Below, in pieces: positions 8,163 through 15,788 of a stretch of DNA of 34,315 nt. The DNA is from Candidatus Woesearchaeota archaeon (GTDB lineage: Archaea; Nanobdellota; Nanobdellia; Woesearchaeales; ARS49): contig WJJS01000033.1 in assembly GCA_014729505.1 (NCBI GenBank), forward strand, positions 1-34,315. Direction: 5' to 3'. The first letter of the stretch is position 1. Every line of letters begins with the position of its first letter. The position numbers were made by a program, and so were the translations under genes. The notes beneath the pieces are model-generated. The model was not told the origin of the DNA. It did not search any database and saw only the letters and a list, made by a program, of their open reading frames with translations.

Positions 8163-9341
8163 ATGCCCTGGATCATTACATACGCGCCAACAAAAGCCGC
8201 AGAATGTTTGCAAACAGAAACAGAAAAAGTCGTACAATTTGTAGAAACCTTTGCGAAACAAAAAAAGAAAGCCATCCTGCTCTGGGGACCGCCAGGATCG
8301 TGCAAAAGCAGCACCGTCTATGCAATAGCAAAAGAACGAAATCTAGAAGTCATTGAAACAAACGCATCAGATTTTCGCACAAAAGATGCAATCAGTTCAC
8401 GCCTTGGAGCTGCTATGTTCCAACAGTCCCTCTTCAGCTCAGGAAAAATAGTCCTCGTTGATGAAGTCGACGGATTATCAGGAACAAAAGACAGAGGAGG
8501 TGCACAAGAAATAGCGAAACTCGTTGATCGCAGCCCTTATCCAATCATTCTTACTGCAAACGAGCCATTTAGCAAAAAACTCAAAGCACTGCGAAAAAAA
8601 GCAGTACTCATAGAGTTTAGCATGCTCGACACGACAAGCGTGCAACGTGTTCTTGAACAGATCTGCAAAAAAGAACAGATAACCGCAGATGAAAAAGTAC
8701 TGCGCATGATCGCACGACGAAGCGGAGGAGATCTACGAGCAGCCATCAATGATCTGCAAAGCGTTACAATAAACAAACAAATAGATCCTGAACGAGTGCA
8801 CTCACTAGGGGACAGAGATCACACTGAGCAAATCACTATGGCTCTTCTCAAAGTGTTTAAAACACAAGATCCTCTCATTGCCCTTGAAGCATTTGACAAC
8901 GTACAAGAACCACTAGATCAGCTCATGCCATGGATTGATGAAAACCTCCCACTAGAATATACCAGATCAGCAGATCTTGCACGCGCATATCACGCTCTTT
9001 GCAGAGCAGATGTATTTAAACGACGCATCATGCGACGACAACACTGGCGCTACCTTGCAACAATGAGACCATTACTCACTGCGGGAATCGCTGTAGCCAA
9101 AGACGAGAAAAATACAAAACGAATAGACTACAAAGAAACACGACGATTTCTTAAAATCTGGCAAGCAAAAATGAAATACAACAAACGACAAACAATAGCA
9201 GAAAAAATAGCAGAACAACTCCATTGCAGCACACACAAAGCACTCACACACATAGTTCCGTACCTACAACACCAGGTTCGACACGGCATGATACCCTCAC
9301 TTGATCTTGATGCAGAAGAAATAGCGTGGCTAGCGCATTAA
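8163..9341 (+). CDS. rfcL: Replication factor C large subunit (clamp loader)
   Basis: 392 residues, shorter than many RfcL proteins (450-500). The AAA+ domain shows the N-terminal W-x3-Y-x-P motif, a Walker A-like GPPGSCKSS (42-50), Walker B VLVDEVDG (97-104), sensor 1 ILTANE and the family's RRSGGDLRAAINDLQ. With RfcS it loads the PCNA sliding clamp onto primed DNA. The third P-loop glycine is replaced by cysteine at residue 47 (codon TGC). I see no PIP-box (Q-x2-L-x2-FF) at the C-terminus, which ends in DLDAEEIAWLAH. It has its own leaderless promoter and overlaps the convergent pyruvate kinase by 4 nt. Confidence 0.92.
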   Translation: MPWIITYAPTKAAECLQTETEKVVQFVETFAKQKKKAILLWGPPGSCKSSTVYAIAKERNLEVIETNASDFRTKDAISSRLGAAMFQQSLFSSGKIVLVDEVDGLSGTKDRGGAQEIAKLVDRSPYPIILTANEPFSKKLKALRKKAVLIEFSMLDTTSVQRVLEQICKKEQITADEKVLRMIARRSGGDLRAAINDLQSVTINKQIDPERVHSLGDRDHTEQITMALLKVFKTQDPLIALEAFDNVQEPLDQLMPWIDENLPLEYTRSADLARAYHALCRADVFKRRIMRRQHWRYLATMRPLLTAGIAVAKDEKNTKRIDYKETRRFLKIWQAKMKYNKRQTIAEKIAEQLHCSTHKALTHIVPYLQHQVRHGMIPSLDLDAEEIAWLAH

Positions 9342-10693
9342 AGAAGATCGACAAGACGCACAACAGTAATAGTATTTGTTCCCCGTTTTTTAGTTACCGT
9401 TCCAGCACTAAAGACGACCGTCTCGTCCTTTTGTAGCACATTCTTTTTCACACAAAAACGAGCACAAGCCACTATTTGACCGTGTTGAGGAAGTTTTGGA
9501 AAGTGAAGAGGCGTAACGCCATACACTAGTTCTAACTGGCGACGCACTTTTTCCTCTCTAGTTACTGCGACAATAGGTTCATTATTTCTAAAACGCGCAA
9601 TCATACGAGCAGTAAAACCAGAACGAGTAATCGTCACAATATGATCAAGATCCATCACAGAACAAAAATGATTAAGCGCATCAGTAATTACCTCACTAAT
9701 TGCTTCAGAGGAACGACGAACTTTTCCCTGAACAAAAGGTTCGGTCTCCTTAGCAATAGCAACCATCTCTTTGACTGCAAGCACAGGATACCTGCCAACA
9801 GCAGTTTCAGCAGAAAGCATCACTGCATCAGTACCGTCAAGAATAGCATTAGCTACATCACTAGTCTCTGCACGCGTAGGTCGCTTATCCTCGACCATGG
9901 ATTGCAACATCTCAGTAGCAGTAATAACGATCTTACCAGCCTGATTCGCACGTACAATAAGGCTTTTTTGCAAAATAGGTACCTTCTCCTTATCCATTTC
10001 AATACCCAAATCACCACGAGCGACCATAATGCCATCAGCAACTTTCAGGATTTCATCAACATTAGCGACTCCCTGAGCACTCTCAATCTTAGCGATAATA
10101 GCAATAGAATCATCCTTTAATGCCCGACGAACAGCAAGCACATCATCCTTTGATTTAGTAAACGACAACGCTACAAAAGCCACATCATGCTCTTTGGCAA
10201 ATGACAAAACCTGACGATCCTTTTTACTCAGCAAAGGATGAAGATCCAAAGGTTTAGGAACATTAACACCAGTCGGTTTATCAATTGTGATGGCATCGAG
10301 AAAACGCAAGGTTACCGCATTATGATGCTTTTTTACGACCTTTGTAGTGATCGTGCCATCTTGCAAGAAAATCTTATCACCAACTGTGACACTGTCAATA
10401 AATTGTTTGTTAAACGATAAAGGACCGTGCAAGAAATCCACACGAACCTTTTCTCCCTTCTTAATCTCTACAGAAGAGCTAGGTACAAGACGAATATCAG
10501 TACCCTTAATATCGAGCATGACAGGAGCTTGACTGTGCCTGCGCACCCTTTTTAGAAGTTGTTCATAATACTCAAGATCGCCAAACGCAGTATTAATACG
10601 AAAACAATCAGTACCGGCCTTTGCGAGTTGACGAATCATCTTGGCACTCTCACAGGCAGGGCCAAGCGTTGCAACGATTTTCACCCTTTTCAT
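9338..10693 (-). CDS. pyk: Pyruvate kinase
   Basis: 451 residues, near the usual 460-480. It begins KRVKIVATLGPA, with RINTAFG (32-38), catalytic K202 and metal ligand E204 in AKIESA, MVARGDLGIE (223-232) and TATEMLQSM (258-266). It converts phosphoenolpyruvate and ADP to pyruvate and ATP, the last step of glycolysis. Two positions tied to monovalent cation binding differ from the K+-dependent consensus: RLNFSHG reads RINTAFG (Ser to Ala) and LDTKGPEIR reads LDIKGTDIR (Thr to Ile). The TATA octamer at 10715-10722 is 25.5 nt before the ATG, so the mRNA should be leaderless. It is monocistronic, with its 3' end touching rfcL. Confidence 0.95.
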   Translation of the reverse strand: MKRVKIVATLGPACESAKMIRQLAKAGTDCFRINTAFGDLEYYEQLLKRVRRHSQAPVMLDIKGTDIRLVPSSSVEIKKGEKVRVDFLHGPLSFNKQFIDSVTVGDKIFLQDGTITTKVVKKHHNAVTLRFLDAITIDKPTGVNVPKPLDLHPLLSKKDRQVLSFAKEHDVAFVALSFTKSKDDVLAVRRALKDDSIAIIAKIESAQGVANVDEILKVADGIMVARGDLGIEMDKEKVPILQKSLIVRANQAGKIVITATEMLQSMVEDKRPTRAETSDVANAILDGTDAVMLSAETAVGRYPVLAVKEMVAIAKETEPFVQGKVRRSSEAISEVITDALNHFCSVMDLDHIVTITRSGFTARMIARFRNNEPIVAVTREEKVRRQLELVYGVTPLHFPKLPQHGQIVACARFCVKKNVLQKDETVVFSAGTVTKKRGTNTITVVRLVDLL

Positions 10694-10714
10694 GACACTA
10701 TGAAAAGTGGCGGA

Positions 10715-10722
10715 TATTTATA
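10715..10722 (-). promoter_or_regulatory. TATA box of pyk
   Basis: TATAAATA on the minus strand, centred 25.5 nt before the ATG at 10693. Confidence 0.7.
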
Positions 10723-10994
10723 ATTGTTATGTGATAACAGCAACCATAATTGAAAACGCGCCAAAGGAATTAAAAAAAGCAGTATCACAAAAGGCAGGAA
10801 ATTTCTCATGATGGTAAATCCCCATGTACTATTTGGTATGCCAGTTTATCTTATGTTCGAGTAGATACCATAACTCTTTCCAGTACCACTCTGATCATGG
10901 CCGCTAATGCATAAGCATCAAGGGATGTTTCCACTGCAGGAGTAGTTGGCACCTTACTCTACTCCAACTCTATAAGAAAAAGTAAGCACAAGCA
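10723..10994. other. Intergenic region between pyk and glyS promoters, unassigned
   Basis: About 270 nt without a supported gene. It contains a possible hairpin, GGAGTAG (10939-10945) pairing with CTACTCC (10959-10965), and an 18-codon ATG frame at 10808 that looks like chance. No riboswitch or guide RNA could be identified with confidence. For a genome this compact the gap is unusually long. Confidence 0.4.
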
Positions 10995-11002
10995 TTATAA
11001 AT
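10995..11002 (+). promoter_or_regulatory. TATA box of glyS
   Basis: TTATAAAT, centred 25.5 nt before the ATG at 11024. Confidence 0.7.
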
Positions 11003-11023
11003 CACGCATTTCTCGAAAGGAAT

Positions 11024-12514
11024 ATGGCAACATACGAAGACGTGATCAACCTTGCACTGCGGCGTAGCTTCTTTTATCCCTCAAGCGATATTTACGCAAA
11101 CGCGCCAGCAGGTTTTTACAGCTACGGACCCTACGGCACCGCGATACGACGAGCACTCATCGAGCAATGGCGACGATTATTACTAGAACGCACAAACATG
11201 CTGGAAATCGACAGCGCGATCACGATGCCAGAAGACGTATTCAAAAGCTCGGGGCATCTCGCAAGTTTTGCAGATCCTATCACTGAATGTGTGAAATGCG
11301 AATCTACGTATCGTGCAGACCAACTCCTCACAGACCATACAGAAAAAGAATACAAAGAAGCACAATCCGATGAGGAACTGACAGCCGCACTCGTTGAGAA
11401 CAAACTCAAATGCGGCAAATGCGGAGGCGCATTGGGACCTGTGAAACGATCAAGCCTTATGGTCAAAGCAGACGTCGGCGTGGCAAAAAAAACAAATTGT
11501 TACCTTAGGCCAGAAACCTGTCAAGGTATCTTTTGTGACTTTGCAAAACTCTACAAAACAATGCGGGTCAAACTACCACAAGGAATTGCACAAGTAGGCA
11601 AGGCTTTTCGTAACGAAATTTCGCCGCGACAAACATTACTGCGACAAGTAGAATTTTATCAAATGGAAGCAGAAGTATTCTTCAATCCGCGAGAGATCAA
11701 CGACGTCAGCGAATTTGATGCAGTAAGGGACACGAAACTCAATATCCAATTAGCAGATCAAGACAAACCGAAAATAATGACCGCAGGAGAGCTTGTCGAG
11801 AAGAAGATCGTGTCAGGAACGCTTGTCGCACACTATCTTGCACTCACCCAGCAACTAATGGCATCATACGGTCTTGCTCTTGAACATTGTCGCTTTCGAC
11901 AACTCGATGAAGACGAGCGTGCGTTTTATGCAAAGGAAGGATGGGACTTTGAAGTACAATCAAGCGTAGGATGGTTAGAACTCATCGCAAACAATTACCG
12001 CACAGATTATGATCTTAAAGGACATCAGGAAGGAAGCGGAACAGATCTTACCGTCCTAGACGAAGAAACAAACAACAAATACATCCCGCATGTCTGGGAG
12101 ATCTCGATAGGATTGGATCGCACATTTTATGCAGTACTGGAACACGCGTACAACAAAGACGACAAACGCATGTGGCTTAGTCTTCCAGCAGTTCTGGCAC
12201 CGCGAAAAGTAGCAGTGTTTCCACTGCTCTCAAACAAACCACCACTCGTTGAAAAAGCAAAGGAAGTACAAAAAGTATTGCTTGGACTCAACCCTGTACT
12301 AGACACGCGAGGAAGTATCGGAAAACGCTACGCCAGATCAGACGAAATCGGCATACCGGTCTGTGTCACGATCGATTTTGATACTCTTGAAGACGAAACC
12401 GTTACTGTACGCGAACGAGACACCACAGAACAGAAACGAGTCCCGATACAGGAATTGTGGAAGGTACTCGAAGACGTTCTTGTCAGGGCGAAGCGTTTAA
12501 GCACTCTGCAATAA
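11024..12514 (+). CDS. glyS: Glycyl-tRNA synthetase (alpha2 type)
   Basis: 496 residues. It is the single-chain class II enzyme found in archaea and eukaryotes. The N-terminal FFYPSSDIY and SYGPYG segments, class II motif 2 in AFRNEISPRQ, and the motif 3 stretch EISIGLDRTFY are all present. A pair of CxxC motifs (ECVKC and KCGKC) in the insertion between them suggests a zinc-binding module. The C-terminal anticodon-binding domain starts near KVAVFPLL. It charges tRNA-Gly. Transcription should be leaderless from 10995-11002. The gene is monocistronic, and the convergent GNAT gene ends 5 nt past its stop. Confidence 0.97.
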   Translation: MATYEDVINLALRRSFFYPSSDIYANAPAGFYSYGPYGTAIRRALIEQWRRLLLERTNMLEIDSAITMPEDVFKSSGHLASFADPITECVKCESTYRADQLLTDHTEKEYKEAQSDEELTAALVENKLKCGKCGGALGPVKRSSLMVKADVGVAKKTNCYLRPETCQGIFCDFAKLYKTMRVKLPQGIAQVGKAFRNEISPRQTLLRQVEFYQMEAEVFFNPREINDVSEFDAVRDTKLNIQLADQDKPKIMTAGELVEKKIVSGTLVAHYLALTQQLMASYGLALEHCRFRQLDEDERAFYAKEGWDFEVQSSVGWLELIANNYRTDYDLKGHQEGSGTDLTVLDEETNNKYIPHVWEISIGLDRTFYAVLEHAYNKDDKRMWLSLPAVLAPRKVAVFPLLSNKPPLVEKAKEVQKVLLGLNPVLDTRGSIGKRYARSDEIGIPVCVTIDFDTLEDETVTVRERDTTEQKRVPIQELWKVLEDVLVRAKRLSTLQ

Positions 12515-12519
12515 TTTCA

Positions 12520-13047
12520 TTACAACAATTTGTAAAACGCAGGCATGCTAGTATTATACGCGGTAAACTGATGTTTTCGCAAAAAATTTTTCATAGCTCT
12601 CTGCCAGGTAAACGTGTATAACACGCGCGCATCATGTTCTAAAGAATCCTCCACCAGTTGTTGCAACACTCTCGTGCCGACACCTTGTCGAGCAAATCTA
12701 GATAACGCCGCTTCGTTATACCCTCCCACTGAATTTCGAGGAGAGAACACCGTTTCATCTCCATTGGGATAGAACAACGCAATAGTAGCCAGTACGTCAC
12801 CAGCATGTACCCCCGCTTTTACAAGCGGCTCATGATTGGGCAGATCAAGGCGAAGACCGGCATCTTCAAGATGCAAACGAGCATATCCACTGGGCCGATC
12901 ATCTTCAAACTCCACACGATACGTAAAGGCATTAATGAAACCGCAATATCGCAGGGTCTGCACATCCACAGGCTCTCGAAGAATAGAAAACCTAGGAACA
13001 GATTTTTTGACCATGCGCCATTTTTCCAGTGGGAGCCTTTTAAACAT
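12520..13047 (-). CDS. GNAT-family N-acetyltransferase
   Basis: 175 residues from the ATG at 13047. The core acetyl-CoA loop is SRFARQGVGTRVLQQLVE, the R/Q-x2-G-x-G/A pattern of GNAT motif A, followed by RVLYTFTWQRAMKNFLRKHQF, where the F-L-R-K-x-x-F pattern matches the motif B region. The substrate could be a protein N-terminus, a lysine or a small molecule; the sequence does not say. The frame stays open to 13230, but that extension is Arg/Ser/Cys-rich, overlaps a structured RNA-like region, and is preceded by no TATA, whereas a TATTTAAA box lies about 22 nt before 13047. The spacing is a little short, so the ATG at 13014 remains possible. Confidence 0.72.
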   Translation of the reverse strand: MFKRLPLEKWRMVKKSVPRFSILREPVDVQTLRYCGFINAFTYRVEFEDDRPSGYARLHLEDAGLRLDLPNHEPLVKAGVHAGDVLATIALFYPNGDETVFSPRNSVGGYNEAALSRFARQGVGTRVLQQLVEDSLEHDARVLYTFTWQRAMKNFLRKHQFTAYNTSMPAFYKLL

Positions 13048-13065
13048 TTCTCTAACCGAAACCCA

Positions 13066-13073
13066 TTTAAATA
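13066..13073 (-). promoter_or_regulatory. TATA box of the GNAT gene
   Basis: TATTTAAA on the minus strand, centred about 22 nt before the ATG at 13047, slightly closer than at other genes in the window. Confidence 0.5.
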
Positions 13074-13095
13074 CGAGCAGGTCTAGATTCGCTAA

Positions 13096-13140
13096 CAGGC
13101 ATTGGCGCAGTCTGGAAAAGCAGGCAACTGATGACTTGGC
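13096..13140 (+). pseudogene. tRNA-like remnant resembling the D arm and anticodon loop of tRNA-Phe
   Basis: Compared with the tRNA-Phe gene 154 nt downstream, positions 13103-13122 match 18 of 20 bases of the D-arm region and 13128-13135 match 7 of 8 bases of the anticodon loop, in the same register. The anticodon position reads GAT. The anticodon stem and D stem do not pair properly, the acceptor strand is poorly matched, and no T arm or 3' acceptor strand follows. It therefore looks like a decayed tRNA copy. An atypical intron-containing tRNA is less likely, because the needed 3' halves are not found before 13250. Confidence 0.45.
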
Positions 13141-13145
13141 CCTGC

Positions 13146-13219
13146 GCAAAGCTCTGCTTTGCTGGACTTGAGAAACAATGTTTCTCAAATCATCGACAGC
13201 GACGTGGGTTTCGCTGTCG
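13146..13219 (+). other. Three consecutive perfect hairpins upstream of tRNA-Phe
   Basis: GCAAAGC-TCT-GCTTTGC (13146-13162, 7 bp), TTGAGAAAC-AAT-GTTTCTCAA (13168-13188, 9 bp) and CGACAGCGA-loop-TCGCTGTCG (13194-13219, 9 bp, 8-nt loop). All stems are perfect. They may be part of a non-coding RNA or palindromic repeat elements; the function is unknown. Confidence 0.55.
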
Positions 13220-13249
13220 CTCAAGCACACAATTTCAACATACTATTCT

Positions 13250-13323
13250 GGGGCGGTGGCTCAGTCTGGAAGAGCACACGGCTGAAGACCGTGGTGTCGC
13301 TGGTTCAAATCCGGCTCGCCCCA
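13250..13323 (+). tRNA. tRNA-Phe (anticodon GAA)
   Basis: 74 nt with a full cloverleaf. Acceptor GGGGCGG pairs with TCGCCCC (one G-T), with discriminator A at 13323. The D stem is GCTC/GAGC, the anticodon stem CACGG/CCGTG with loop CTGAAGA (anticodon GAA), the variable loop GTGTC, and the T stem GCTGG/CCGGC with loop TTCAAAT. The terminal CCA is not encoded and no intron is present. No clear TATA box is visible upstream. Confidence 0.96.
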
Positions 13324-13564
13324 TATTCTTTTCGCGGCACTAGCCGTACTTCTCTTCTGGGCAGTCAGGACTTGACTTATCGGACAACTCTACCTCAAAC
13401 TCTTAAAGCGTTTACATAAAAGAACATACTGTAGGCACATAACACGTTACTTCTAAAAATGGTCCTGCTACCTTTCAAAAGTGGAAGAACCCCACAATAC
13501 AAAAAGCATCAAAAATTTATTGAGGTGTCATAACATGCTGTTAGAACAATCAAAAAAACTATTC
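13324..13564. other. Intergenic region between tRNA-Phe and the platform-protein gene
   Basis: About 240 nt, AT-rich. It contains only a 24-codon frame (13459-13533) without a convincing promoter. No structure or gene could be supported. Confidence 0.4.
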
Positions 13565-15757
13565 CTACGTAATCGGAGCAGTCCTACCAAGAATAACACT
13601 TGCAATAATCGTAAAAATAAGCAAGACAACAGTAGCGATAATACAGTACACCTGAGGACTTCGCATAATGTTTTTAGCAATAGAATCCTCCAAACCAACA
13701 CGGTCAGAACCATTCTCAATACCCGTTTGCATCATCGTGAGAATGTAAATAATCTGCACCACATAAATACCAACAACCAGTTGGAAATAATACGTAGGAA
13801 GACCATCACCAAACAATGAAGCAACATTTAATGCAGTCGAACTAGGGCCTGCCGCTTCAATATTCTCAAAATTATTATTCAAGCGACTCAAAATAAACGT
13901 GATCATGCTAGTGATACCAATAACAATACCTGCAATAGCAGGAGTCAAGAACTTAATCTGCGACTTCATATCACTAATCACATCAGAAAGCAATTGTTGA
14001 AGCTGAAAATTGACTTCATTAATCTTAGTCACATATGTTGAAATACCCCATAACGCCTGAGCAGCAACCTTAGGACCCTTATCTGCAGCTTCGATCAAAA
14101 TACGCATAGAACTATTAATCAAATTAGAAGGGTATTGAATCATCGCGCCAAGCTTCTTATCAAAAATAGCCTGTTCAGGAGTCATACCCTTAGCAATATT
14201 ATTACTAATACGCGCAAAAAACCTGCCCGTAGAACTTCCCGGAAGCGCCTGAGCAGACTGACCAAACGCCCGTTCCAAAGGAATATCATTATCAAGAATA
14301 CCGCCGAGCTGATAGAGCGCAGTACTAAATTCTTCTTCAGCTTTATCACGCTGATCTTTCGTCTTAAGCAAACGACGCACACGAAGCTTATACGTCAACC
14401 CAATACCCACTGACAACGCAAGAGGAAAGAAAAAACTCAGCAACGAAGCACCAAGACCATAAGGGCCTACAATGACCGTCGTAGAATCTGCAGCAAAACG
14501 ATAACCAAGAAGAACAAAATCCAAAAACAAAGGCACATCAAAATCAACACTGGGCTGAAACCAGTGAATAATAAGAGGAATCAACGCAATAAGAAACAAA
14601 AAAGATCCAACGATCGTACCCACCACCCAGGGTTTAACACGAACAAAAGACAGCGAGGGCTTACCCTCTTCAGCCTCCTTTAACGGATCAACAGGCTTAA
14701 ACGAAGGCAGCCAAACCCTATTATCAAGTTCAATACCTGTCTCGCTCATGTCAGTATCACCATACCCCGTGGGTCGCTGATTGAGCGCTTCACGACCTGC
14801 AAGATACACAATAAAAGGCAACACCACATTATACAAAGTAGCAATATGATACCACTTGACATCACTCATAAAGCTCACAACCAAGGGAAGAATCACCAAT
14901 CCCAAAATCGGAAGCACAATACCAAGCATGTGAAGCGCAGTAATCTTACTCTTCAAATTACGCGCATAGGTCGTCATCTTATTATACGTACCATCAAGAA
15001 TTTCCTTAAGCGCACGATCAAGAACCTCGCGCTGACGTTCCTCATCAGGTTCAACAACAGCATGTTGCACCAATTGAATAGCACGAACAAATTCAGGATT
15101 AAACTCCTGCCAGGTACGCAAGTACTCATCCAACGCCTCCTTTGTCGTCGGATACTTATCGCTTAGCGCATCCTCGAGCACACGAGCAAAATCAGCAGCA
15201 AGAGGACCGGTCAAGTACTGTGCAGCAAAACGAAGAGCGTTTTCCACGTTCGGCGTATGCTTCATGTAGGTAACCAGATAAAACACACACAACACCATCT
15301 GATTACTAGCCCTCAAACGCCAGGTGGTCGCCAGATACGAAGGAAGCTTACTGAATACCATAAAACCGGCGCCGCCTACCACGAGGAAAAAAATCGCATA
15401 AAAAGCAGAATCAAACAACAGCAAACTCAAAGTAAGACCCAACAAACCGATGAGGGAAGGCCACAGAATAGCTGCAGTATACGCACTCGTTGGCGTAATA
15501 GTAGCATGAGCAATCTGAATATCCTTTTCCAACTGCACACGCTGTTTTTCAGGAGGATCAATCTTTAAGCCGGTCTTGACAGCCCAGAAACACAATTTTT
15601 CATAAATACTGAGCGATCGAGGAACATAACGCTTCTTATACTCAAGATAATCAATACTTGGAGACGGTTCATATTGTACAGGTTCAGGCCTGTCCAACGC
15701 AAGCTCTTTTGCAAGCAACAATTTCTGCTTTGCAATCAGCGCTTCATAATCAGTCAT
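13565..15757 (-). CDS. Archaellum/type IV pilus-like platform membrane protein (ArlJ/TadC-type, T2SSF domains)
   Basis: 730 residues with two T2SSF-like modules, at about 150-290 and 470-625, each a cytoplasmic helical block followed by transmembrane helices, plus helices near 95-135, 375-400, 435-455, 655-675 and 700-723. Archaellum platform protein ArlJ also holds duplicated T2SSF modules but is usually 550-600 residues; the extra length here lies in the N-terminal soluble region and the linker at about 330-375. Such proteins form the inner-membrane platform on which the ATPase drives assembly of pilin-like subunits. The gene lies 31 nt after the ATPase gene, with a GGAGGA motif in the gap, so the two form an operon. 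A C-terminal Arg-Thr-Ala-Pro-Ile-Thr ends the chain. Confidence 0.85.
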   Translation of the reverse strand: MTDYEALIAKQKLLLAKELALDRPEPVQYEPSPSIDYLEYKKRYVPRSLSIYEKLCFWAVKTGLKIDPPEKQRVQLEKDIQIAHATITPTSAYTAAILWPSLIGLLGLTLSLLLFDSAFYAIFFLVVGGAGFMVFSKLPSYLATTWRLRASNQMVLCVFYLVTYMKHTPNVENALRFAAQYLTGPLAADFARVLEDALSDKYPTTKEALDEYLRTWQEFNPEFVRAIQLVQHAVVEPDEERQREVLDRALKEILDGTYNKMTTYARNLKSKITALHMLGIVLPILGLVILPLVVSFMSDVKWYHIATLYNVVLPFIVYLAGREALNQRPTGYGDTDMSETGIELDNRVWLPSFKPVDPLKEAEEGKPSLSFVRVKPWVVGTIVGSFLFLIALIPLIIHWFQPSVDFDVPLFLDFVLLGYRFAADSTTVIVGPYGLGASLLSFFFPLALSVGIGLTYKLRVRRLLKTKDQRDKAEEEFSTALYQLGGILDNDIPLERAFGQSAQALPGSSTGRFFARISNNIAKGMTPEQAIFDKKLGAMIQYPSNLINSSMRILIEAADKGPKVAAQALWGISTYVTKINEVNFQLQQLLSDVISDMKSQIKFLTPAIAGIVIGITSMITFILSRLNNNFENIEAAGPSSTALNVASLFGDGLPTYYFQLVVGIYVVQIIYILTMMQTGIENGSDRVGLEDSIAKNIMRSPQVYCIIATVVLLIFTIIASVILGRTAPIT

Positions 15758-15788
15758 TGCAGACTAATTCCTCCGCCCCCGACGACAC

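Noticed and set aside
10808-10895. Possible C/D box guide RNA (ATGATGG and CTGA)
   Set aside because: Box C is imperfect, there is no D' or C' pair, and no terminal stem forms.
13048-13230. Upstream extension of the GNAT frame
   Set aside because: It is Ser/Arg/Cys-rich with no domain, overlaps the hairpin and tRNA-like region, and lies upstream of the TATA box.
13096-13249. Functional intron-containing tRNA
   Set aside because: No T arm, no 3' acceptor strand and no bulge-helix-bulge partner for the anticodon stem were found before tRNA-Phe.
13459-13533. A 24-codon frame on the plus strand
   Set aside because: It has no promoter at the expected distance, no Shine-Dalgarno motif, and its length is within chance.
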